Source: Kiritimatiellia bacterium
Lineage (GTDB): Bacteria > Verrucomicrobiota > Kiritimatiellia > JAAZAB01
Assembly: GCA_018400335.1 (NCBI GenBank)
Contig: JAGYMT010000129.1
Span: 1-6,054, forward strand
DNA length: 6,054 bases
Reading direction: 5' to 3'
Shown piece after piece: positions 1-6,054 of this stretch; position 1 is the stretch's first letter; the number at the start of each line of letters is the position of its first letter. Both the position numbers and the translations under genes were made by a program. The notes under the pieces are model-generated. The model was not told the DNA's origin and did not search any database. It saw nothing but the letters and a program-made list of their open reading frames with translations.

Positions 1-2
1 CT

Positions 3-953
3 TCACAAAATCACAGGCTGTGCGTTGGCCACCCGCCGTCCGATTTCCTGGCGCATGGTCAGGCCGCGCAGTTTCAGCATCCGCTCTTCGGCCGCCTGCT
101 GCCACAAGCGGTGCGGCGACTGGTCGCCGGCGGGGGAACATTGCGCCAGAACATGGATATGCTCGCCGTGCCGCTTGCGAATCTCGGTTCGGACCTCGTG
201 CCAGAAATCGGCGGAGATCTTCATCGCCATTTCCGTTTCCTGTGACGGGCAAGCCAGATTGACCACCACGCCGGTCAGGTTGTGATCATGGTCCCATGTA
301 TACATCAGGTCCACGTAGTGATCCTCATAGCCTTCGATATGGCTGAAGGTCGGATCATTCGTGTGGCCGTACATTTTGGTAAAGCCCTGGACGACCGCGC
401 CGGCACGACGGGAAGTGTCCTCGACAAAGTAGGTTGCACGCCGGTTGTGCCCAACCACGGCGGCGCCCAGGCCGAACCCCATGCATCCCGGCGTCCGGTT
501 GCGCCACGCCTCGACCACGGCATCCGCGATCCGGTCGGTTTGGAACGTCATATATTCATCCGCCGTCATCACGCCATCGGGAAGAACCTCCGCTTCAGGT
601 CCGAACTGGTTCACGAGGGTCATCGGCGCGGTATGCGTGTGGGTCGCATTCAGAATAACCGTGTCCGGGTCTATCTCAGATGATCGCGCGCGGATCGCCT
701 CCCGGCACAACGGCAGGAAATCATTGTCGTCGTACCATTTATGGCGAAACCCGCCGCGGTCGCAGGAGACGAAAATGACGGAGTCGCCTGACGCTTCGCC
801 GGTCGACAAGGCCAGAGCGGTGACCGTCACCGGCCCATCCACCCCCTCCGACACCCGCATCTTGAACTGCGCGCCGAGGATGACTGTGCGGTTCGGAGTG
901 ATGTCACGGCCGGCCCATCCGATTTTTATCGTTCTCGCCTTGTCATTGATCAT
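3..953 (-). CDS. Neutral ceramidase-like hydrolase, short form
   Basis: A 316-residue protein resembling the N-terminal domain of neutral/alkaline non-lysosomal ceramidases (Ceramidase_alk family), zinc amidases that split ceramide into sphingosine and fatty acid. Visible marks are the opening IGWAGRDITP (residues 11-20), the metal-site motif THTHTAP (104-110), a GHNRR segment (168-172), and CPSQ (235-238) followed by ISADFW (246-251) and QCSPAGDQSPH (271-281). In true ceramidases the place of CPSQ carries a zinc-binding histidine, missing here, so ceramidase activity is doubtful; the subgroup's substrate is unknown to me. No signal peptide or membrane segment is seen, unlike secreted bacterial ceramidases. 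The ATG at 953 is supported by AAAGGA six bases upstream and lies 18 nt after the GH78 stop, implying co-transcription. The TGA at 3-5 ends the protein where relatives usually continue for well over 100 residues, so it may be truncated or frameshifted. Family is fairly sure, function is not. Confidence 0.8.
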   Translation of the reverse strand: MINDKARTIKIGWAGRDITPNRTVILGAQFKMRVSEGVDGPVTVTALALSTGEASGDSVIFVSCDRGGFRHKWYDDNDFLPLCREAIRARSSEIDPDTVILNATHTHTAPMTLVNQFGPEAEVLPDGVMTADEYMTFQTDRIADAVVEAWRNRTPGCMGFGLGAAVVGHNRRATYFVEDTSRRAGAVVQGFTKMYGHTNDPTFSHIEGYEDHYVDLMYTWDHDHNLTGVVVNLACPSQETEMAMKISADFWHEVRTEIRKRHGEHIHVLAQCSPAGDQSPHRLWQQAAEERMLKLRGLTMRQEIGRRVANAQPVIL

Positions 954-959
954 CGTGAA

Positions 960-965
960 TCCTTT
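960..965 (-). promoter_or_regulatory. Ribosome binding site of the ceramidase-like gene
   Basis: Read on the minus strand this is AAAGGA, six bases before the ATG that ends at 951. It fixes the start of the gene at 953. A second purine stretch, TAGGAG (969-974), overlaps the TAG stop of the upstream rhamnosidase gene but is too far from the ATG to be the main site. Confidence 0.7.
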
Positions 966-971
966 CTGCTC

Positions 972-3212
972 CTATTGTTTGCGTTCGATCTCTTGGCGAT
1001 CATTTGTCATGTCAATGCGTTCGTCACCCAGTTTGATCCGTGCCGTGCAACCGCGCGGTTTTTGGAAGGAATAAACAGCTTGGCCGTTTTCGATGCGCCA
1101 GGCGGACGTGACGATCCCATGCCTCGTCTTCAAGCTCGCCCTTGCCCATGAGAGGCGCGCATCGGCGAGCGGTTCGAAGAGGATATGCTTGAATCCCGGT
1201 TCAGCCTCGTCGTGGTTGATTCCGGCAACGCCCCGATATAACCAGGCGCCGACGGAACCGAGCGCCGGATGGTTGAGCGAGCCAAAGCCGGTGCGGCACG
1301 GGGCGCCGTCCGGCTCGATGCCGCACCAGCGCTCCCAGATCGTGGTAGCGCCCATCTTCACCATGTAGAGCCAGGAGGGGTGCGTATCGTTCAGCAGCAG
1401 ATCGTAGGCCTCCTTTACATATCCATTGTCCGAGAGCGCAATCAACACGAAGGCCGTCCCGACGATCCCGCAGGTGATATGCCCCTTTTCGCGCACCAGC
1501 CGCGCAAGCTGCGCGGCAACCGTCCGCCGGTGCTCGCCGCAGAGCCCGTAACCGAGCGCCAGCGCACAGCCGGTCTGGGTGTTGTCCGCCAGTTCGCCAT
1601 TGTCGTTGACGAAGCGCTTGATGAAGGCCGCCTTCACGGCTTCCAGACGTTCGCGGTACGCGCTGATATCCTTGTCGAGAATTCGGGCCGCCTTCACCAG
1701 GATCTCCAGAGAATTCGCGTAGCAGGCCGAGGCGATCAGCGTGCAACACGTCTTGCCCGAATAAAGGTCGTTCTTATTCGGATGCGATACGGCGTACAGC
1801 GCCCCGTCCGGGTTTCGCGGGTCGGGCGACAGCCAGTCGCCGATCCATAGCTCGTCGTATTCTCGGATGCCGTCTTTCGACTCGGCGATCAGGTAGTCCA
1901 CCCACCTGCGCATCGAGTCGAACTGCGAAGCGAGCAGATCCTTGCAGCCATAGGCCAGATAGCACTCGTAGGCGATGGCAACGGATGCGTCGCACCAGAA
2001 CGGTGAGGGTTTCTTCCCTTTGACGCGGCTGGAGTCATGGATGGCGCCGATCCATCCCCGGTGCGGGCAGATGCTTGTGAGCGAGCCGTCCGCGCGCTGT
2101 TCGGAGGCGATGTCGCGCAGCCATTTGCGGAAAAACCGCTCGGTATCGAAGTGATACACGGCCGTGCGGCAAAACGCGTTGGTGTCGCCCGTCCAGCCGA
2201 AACGCTCGCCTCGTTGTGGGCAATCGGTTGGAACCTCGACCGAGTTGTCGCGCTGAACCCACACGGTGTTCTCGAAAAGCCGGTTGACCCGCGCGTCGGA
2301 GCATTCGAAATGCCCGGTCCGCTCCATCTCGCTGTGAACGACGATGGCCGTGAAATCCTCCGGACGCGCGCTTGGGAAGTTTTCGAGTTTGGCATAACGG
2401 AAGCCGCAGAACGTATACCTGGGCTTGAATCGGCGCGTCGCGCCGTCGCCGATGAAACGGTATTGGCATTTGGCGCCTCCGGAACTCCGGGTGGAGACGT
2501 TTCCGTTCTGGTCGAGCGTCTCGAAGCAGGTCAGAACAAGCTCGACGCCACGTTCCGCCCGAGCGGTGAACTCGATGTAGCCGGAGATGTTCTGGCCGAA
2601 ATCGAGCACCGTTTCGCCGGCGGGCGTGCGGATCAGCTCGCGAACGGGCATGCGTTCGTGTTCGACCGTTTCCGGGCCAAACTGTGGGACCAGGATATCC
2701 TTGGGCAGGTCGATCTTGCGGATTCCGAGCGGCCTACAGTCATGGGTGGCGTCAAAGGCTTCACCGTTGTACATGTCGTTGTACACGGTGCCGCTCTCGC
2801 GGCATGCGAAATCGTCGCCGCGGAGGATCGTGGTTCTTCCTTCAGCGTCCTTCCATACGAGCGCCGCGATCAGGGCGATATCCGTATCCTTGAAGCCCTC
2901 GGCGGCAAGTCCCAGCGCATGCATGCGCCAACCGCGGCCGAGCCCGACGACCAACTCGTTCTTGTCCTGGAGCAGCGGCGTCACGTCATAGCGTTGAACC
3001 TGCAGCCATTGCTTGTCGTTGGTCCAGCCCGGCGCAAAGACATACCGGCCGACGCGCTCGCCGTTGAGACATGCCTCGTAAACCCCCAGCGCGGTGATTT
3101 CGAGCTCGGCGGAGACCATTTTTTTCGCGTCGAAAGAGCAGATGAACTCCGGCGCATTCAGGACGTTGTCCGTGTCCGCCGCGACCCAGGATGATTGCCG
3201 TATACTATTCAT
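972..3212 (-). CDS. GH78 alpha-L-rhamnosidase
   Basis: A 746-residue enzyme of glycoside hydrolase family 78, which releases terminal alpha-L-rhamnose from glycans, pectin side chains or plant glycosides with inversion. Domains in order: N-terminal beta domain (about 10-165, with ALGVYEACLNGERVG and APGWT), a second beta domain (about 190-285, with DFGQNISGYIEF), the (alpha/alpha)6 catalytic barrel (about 288-655) and a C-terminal beta domain (about 656-735). The barrel carries VPTDCPQRGERFGWTGD (327-343); D330, E336, W340 and D343 match the conserved acid/binding residues, E336 being the expected general acid. WERW (626-629) supplies E627, the likely general base. Two neighbouring residues are unusual: G335 where Asp is normal, and C630 where Asp is normal. 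There is no signal peptide and there are 23 cysteines, which suggests a cytoplasmic enzyme acting on imported oligosaccharides. The first fibronectin-like domain of many GH78 enzymes is absent. The ATG at 3212 has an AAAGGA site and an in-frame TGA at 3231-3233, so no longer ATG start is possible. Confidence 0.95.
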   Translation of the reverse strand: MNSIRQSSWVAADTDNVLNAPEFICSFDAKKMVSAELEITALGVYEACLNGERVGRYVFAPGWTNDKQWLQVQRYDVTPLLQDKNELVVGLGRGWRMHALGLAAEGFKDTDIALIAALVWKDAEGRTTILRGDDFACRESGTVYNDMYNGEAFDATHDCRPLGIRKIDLPKDILVPQFGPETVEHERMPVRELIRTPAGETVLDFGQNISGYIEFTARAERGVELVLTCFETLDQNGNVSTRSSGGAKCQYRFIGDGATRRFKPRYTFCGFRYAKLENFPSARPEDFTAIVVHSEMERTGHFECSDARVNRLFENTVWVQRDNSVEVPTDCPQRGERFGWTGDTNAFCRTAVYHFDTERFFRKWLRDIASEQRADGSLTSICPHRGWIGAIHDSSRVKGKKPSPFWCDASVAIAYECYLAYGCKDLLASQFDSMRRWVDYLIAESKDGIREYDELWIGDWLSPDPRNPDGALYAVSHPNKNDLYSGKTCCTLIASACYANSLEILVKAARILDKDISAYRERLEAVKAAFIKRFVNDNGELADNTQTGCALALGYGLCGEHRRTVAAQLARLVREKGHITCGIVGTAFVLIALSDNGYVKEAYDLLLNDTHPSWLYMVKMGATTIWERWCGIEPDGAPCRTGFGSLNHPALGSVGAWLYRGVAGINHDEAEPGFKHILFEPLADARLSWARASLKTRHGIVTSAWRIENGQAVYSFQKPRGCTARIKLGDERIDMTNDRQEIERKQ

Positions 3213-3302
3213 CAGATCCTTTCTTTCGCTTCACAAGCTTCTCATGCTCCTTTTCTCGTCTTCGGCCGTCACTCCACTCTTCACCGTTCGCACGCATGTT
3301 AC
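3213..3302 (-). other. Purine-rich intergenic leader between hydrolase and rhamnosidase genes
   Basis: These 90 bases separate the TGA of the large hydrolase from the ATG of the rhamnosidase. On the minus strand most of it is A and G. It holds the rhamnosidase ribosome binding site and a second, stronger-looking AAAAGGAG (3247-3254) that sits one base before an ATG opening a four-codon frame (3245-3231, MRSL then TGA). I see no convincing -35/-10 pair and no hairpin followed by a T run, so read-through from the upstream gene is the simplest reading; a weak internal promoter cannot be excluded. Confidence 0.4.
3217..3222 (-). promoter_or_regulatory. Ribosome binding site of the rhamnosidase gene
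   Basis: Minus-strand AAAGGA with four bases before the ATG at 3212, within the longer purine run GAAAGAAAGGA. Together with the in-frame stop at 3231-3233 it sets the start. The same AAAGGA core precedes the next gene, which supports a shared translation signal in this organism. Confidence 0.65.
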
Positions 3303-6054
3303 TCACGGTTTAAACGCCACATCCGTGAAAGTGCGTTCGAGCAGTTGCCCCGCCTTCTCGTTTTCACCGTCCAACAGCGTCACGGTGACCGTGAGCTTCC
3401 GCTTCGCGATTTCGGCCAGGAACTCCCCGGCAAAATCGCCCGCGCCGCCGGTGTCAGCCGAGTCGCCGTCCGCGACGGGACCGCCGGGCGCCATGGGCGG
3501 CGGCGGCGTCAGCGCGATACACGCATACCCTTGGAACGGCATGGCTCCGCCGGATCCCAGGATCCGCCCGTCTTCATGCGCCGTCACGGTGACCCACTGC
3601 GCGCGGTCACGCTCGGGAAGTCCCGCGAAATGCACGGCCGCACGAACGTGCGGTTCGCGGCCCCAGACCCAGATGCGAACGTCAGGCTCAGATCCGGTCT
3701 CCGCCGTATCGCGAATGACCAGATTGTCGATCACGGCCTTGCCGGTCCGACCGGCGTCGCCCAGCACCAGTCCGAATGCCGGAAAGGCATCGTCCTGTCT
3801 CGGAAACGAGGGCGGTGGACGCAGCCGGCCCAAAACCTTGCCGTCGCAGAAGAGATCGTAGTGTCCCGCGCGCCACTCCAGACGCACCCGCTGCCAATCG
3901 TTGGTTTTAACGGGCAGGGGGAAGCGCCCCACGCGTTTCACGCCGCCCTCGTTCGCCTCCAGTTCCAGCGCCATCCCGCCTCCCTCGGCGGCAACCGCCT
4001 GAAGGTCGGCGTGCAGCCGGTGGCGCAGTCGAATGAGCGTGGCCGGCATTGTGGTGACGCGCAGATCAAATTCAAGCGCACCGGAATCGGCCGGCGGAAC
4101 GACAGGGAGGCGCAGCTCGCTGCCGCGTTGCACGGCAAAGCCCTTGCCATCGCGGCCCTCGACAAAGACCGGTTCGCCCTCCGGCTGAGCGCACCAGATG
4201 CCATGAATCCCGGCGGGGTCTTGCTCGAAATCAAGCCGCAGCCACTCACCCGCATCGCGCGGCGGTTGTGGATCGTCCGCGCCGCGTACGATGATCGGCG
4301 CGTAGTCCATGGGATCGAGTTCAAGTTCCGTGCCTTGCGCAGTCGCCAGAGCCATCCCCGATTCGGCATGCCAGGCGTGACGGTGCGCGCCTGCGAGCGG
4401 CAGGGCGGCGAGGCGGGCATCTAACGTCAACGCGCGCGGTCCGTCGCGCACGCCGGTGCGCTCGGCCCCGCCCTCAAAGAAGCGCGTGCGCCGCAGAGCG
4501 TAGAGCAGCGCCACATTCCGTTTTCGGTTGAGGAACCCGCCCCCCGCGAAGGCGCCGTTCTGAAACGGCGGAACTTCCTCGATCGCGTCGTGTTCGAAGA
4601 TGCCGCACTCCACCTGGATATGGTGCGCCCGGTGCAGCTCTTCCCGCACTCGCGGCGGATAGGGCACCACGCCGTAGGGCAGCGTCACCCCCAGGAAGCT
4701 GCGCGAGCCGATCAGATCATAGGGATGGTCTTTGGGATTGAAGTTGCCGTTGTACATCTGCGTGCCCACGAAGCCGAAGGCCTGCCCGGATGTGTACGCG
4801 CGGTTCAGCTCGGGATTGGAGTACCAATGGGTGTAGTCGTAAAAGGATTTTACCCAGATCGCGGGCCACTCGCCGTCCATGCTGATGTCGAGAAAAGTGA
4901 ACATGGGCAGGCCCTTCCAGCGCGAAGTATGCGCCCAGATTCCGCCGTCCAGAACCCCGTTGTCCACGAAGACTTGTTTGAGACGCCGGAACCAGGCGCG
5001 CCCCTCCCGCCATTTAAACCCGAGCCGTCGCGTGCCGTCTTCCGCCACGTAGGGGACGTCGGAGGCCAGCAGGTTCATCGACGCCAGGGCCGTGTAGGGT
5101 TCATCCACGTACACCCCCCGGATACCGACATCGCGGATGGTCTTGTCAATCCAGTAGGCAAAATAATCCCGTGAAGGTCGGTGACTGTGGAACCTCCCAT
5201 CCGGCCGGGTCAAGGTGTCGTTCGGCTTCGCCCCGCTCAGATGGCTCCCCCCAGCGATACTGTAATTGACGAATGGCGCCTGGATGACGTCGCTGCCGAT
5301 GAACCGGCCGCGCCATTTCTCATAATCCTCCGGATAGGGGTAAAAGGATTTGGCGTACTCGCTCCAGCGCCAGAACCAGATCCGTTCCGAACGCTTCTCG
5401 AGCCGAGAGGCGCGCCCATGGCCGTGCGTCCAGGTGCGCCAGTCCTCGGGCAGCGGCTTGAACGGGTTGGCCAGCAGGTAGAAGCGAAAGGCCAGCGGCC
5501 CGGTTAGCTGAGTCGGGCGCGCCACGATGTTGAGGCGAAGGTAGCGTGCGGCATCGGTGGCCACCAACTCGAAATTGGGCGCCTTCGGATCGGAGATCCA
5601 TCCCTCGTCGTTGTCGATGAACCAGCTCAAGCCTCGCCGGGCGTTTCCAATGTGGATGAACGAGCCGACGCGATCCGTGTGCCAGTCCGCATTGTGATTG
5701 AAAAACGCGTCGAAGACCGCACCAGTCTTCGGCCGCGCCGGACCGCCCGAAGATCCGGTATTCCATGAAAGATGCGTGAACGTATCGCGCCCGTCCGCGC
5801 CGCGTTCCAATTTGCCGAGCCGTGCGATAAAGGCCGATCCGATCGAATGCACCACGTCCATGATCTCGACCCGGAGCGGAATGCGAACTTCCATCGCGTC
5901 GAGGTCAAGCGGCCCGGCGGGATCGAGCCGGACGTCGAGGCGCATCACGCCGTCGTATTCAAGCCGGCCGACGACCCGCAGGCGATGTCCTTGCCCAGTC
6001 GCGGTTTCCGACATCCACTCGGCCTCGTCCTCGCGGTTGTGCGGTCTTGGATCG
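3303..6054 (-). CDS. DUF6067/GH123-like glycoside hydrolase, 5'-partial
   Basis: The 3' part of a large glycoside hydrolase. The frame stays open from the right edge (DPRPHNREDEAEW precedes the first ATG at 6014), and the sequence enters in the middle of a beta domain (GRLEYDGVMRLDVRL, residues 16-30 counted from that Met), so the true start lies outside the window. Numbering from that Met: beta-sandwich to about 190; a barrel-like catalytic region about 200-470, with VYVDEPY (301-307) whose adjacent D304-E305 resemble the catalytic Asp-Glu pair of GH123 beta-N-acetylgalactosaminidases; a beta domain to about 575; a laminin-G/concanavalin-like domain about 590-768 (NDWQRVRLEWRAGHYDLF, then AVIDNLVIRD); and a C-terminal beta domain to 903, interrupted by a Pro/Gly-rich stretch at 837-860. 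GH123 enzymes use substrate-assisted catalysis on GalNAc; DUF6067 proteins are mostly uncharacterised, so the sugar is not known. Secretion cannot be judged without the N-terminus. It precedes the rhamnosidase by 90 nt and is probably in its operon. Confidence 0.82.
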   Translation of the reverse strand, partial: DPRPHNREDEAEWMSETATGQGHRLRVVGRLEYDGVMRLDVRLDPAGPLDLDAMEVRIPLRVEIMDVVHSIGSAFIARLGKLERGADGRDTFTHLSWNTGSSGGPARPKTGAVFDAFFNHNADWHTDRVGSFIHIGNARRGLSWFIDNDEGWISDPKAPNFELVATDAARYLRLNIVARPTQLTGPLAFRFYLLANPFKPLPEDWRTWTHGHGRASRLEKRSERIWFWRWSEYAKSFYPYPEDYEKWRGRFIGSDVIQAPFVNYSIAGGSHLSGAKPNDTLTRPDGRFHSHRPSRDYFAYWIDKTIRDVGIRGVYVDEPYTALASMNLLASDVPYVAEDGTRRLGFKWREGRAWFRRLKQVFVDNGVLDGGIWAHTSRWKGLPMFTFLDISMDGEWPAIWVKSFYDYTHWYSNPELNRAYTSGQAFGFVGTQMYNGNFNPKDHPYDLIGSRSFLGVTLPYGVVPYPPRVREELHRAHHIQVECGIFEHDAIEEVPPFQNGAFAGGGFLNRKRNVALLYALRRTRFFEGGAERTGVRDGPRALTLDARLAALPLAGAHRHAWHAESGMALATAQGTELELDPMDYAPIIVRGADDPQPPRDAGEWLRLDFEQDPAGIHGIWCAQPEGEPVFVEGRDGKGFAVQRGSELRLPVVPPADSGALEFDLRVTTMPATLIRLRHRLHADLQAVAAEGGGMALELEANEGGVKRVGRFPLPVKTNDWQRVRLEWRAGHYDLFCDGKVLGRLRPPPSFPRQDDAFPAFGLVLGDAGRTGKAVIDNLVIRDTAETGSEPDVRIWVWGREPHVRAAVHFAGLPERDRAQWVTVTAHEDGRILGSGGAMPFQGYACIALTPPPPMAPGGPVADGDSADTGGAGDFAGEFLAEIAKRKLTVTVTLLDGENEKAGQLLERTFTDVAFKP

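Noticed and set aside
445..1074. A 209-residue plus-strand frame spanning the gene junction
   Set aside because: Antisense to both the ceramidase-like gene and the end of the GH78 gene, with no ribosome binding site or family likeness.
2037..3194. A 385-residue open frame on the plus strand
   Set aside because: It lies wholly antisense to the GH78 gene, shows no recognisable motif, and such long antisense frames are expected in GC-rich coding DNA.
3231..3245. Four-codon upstream frame (MRSL) before the rhamnosidase gene, possible leader peptide
   Set aside because: The purine motif AAAAGGAG is only one base from its ATG, too close for normal initiation, and no attenuator hairpin follows.
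3213..3302. Possible promoter or terminator in the 90-nt gap
   Set aside because: No -35/-10 pair or hairpin with T run could be found; the AAGCTT palindrome is too short to be meaningful.
3195..4424. A 409-residue open frame on the plus strand
   Set aside because: Antisense to the large hydrolase, rich in Arg, His and Gly without domain pattern, and crossing the intergenic gap; a shadow frame. Its abutting the previous antisense frame is chance.

Overview
The window holds three genes, all on the minus strand and reading from right to left: the 3' part of a large glycoside hydrolase (DUF6067/GH123-like), a complete GH78 alpha-L-rhamnosidase, and a short protein of the neutral ceramidase-like family. 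They are closely spaced (a 90-nt gap, then an 18-nt gap), in the same direction, and the last two each have an AAAGGA Shine-Dalgarno sequence. This is the layout of one catabolic operon. I see no RNA genes, mobile elements, CRISPR arrays, long repeats, clear promoters or terminators. The many plus-strand open frames are shadows of these GC-rich genes.

Region by region: 3303-6054 is the hydrolase, whose N-terminus lies beyond the right edge of the window. It has an Asp-Glu pair in a barrel-like catalytic region, then a beta domain, a laminin-G/concanavalin-like domain and a C-terminal beta domain. Positions 972-3212 encode the 746-residue GH78 enzyme without a signal peptide. Positions 3-953 encode a 316-residue ceramidase-like protein that stops two bases from the left edge, well short of the family's usual length.

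Organism: GC-rich DNA, a DUF6067-type hydrolase beside GH78 and a ceramidase-like protein of the 'CPSQ' type, and AAAGGA ribosome binding sites all suggest a glycan-degrading bacterium of the Planctomycetes-Verrucomicrobia-Lentisphaerae-Kiritimatiellota group. This is inferred from protein style and not proven; no marker gene is present.

How the genes may work together: a glycosidase of GH123 type, a rhamnosidase that probably acts in the cytoplasm, and a metal-hydrolase-like protein could dismantle a rhamnose-containing glycan or glycoconjugate in sequence. The most unusual points are the ceramidase-like protein, which lacks the family's second zinc histidine and its C-terminal zinc-site region, and the altered residues beside the GH78 catalytic acids. 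I did not find a clearly new kind of system; the novelty is in the combination and in these active-site changes.
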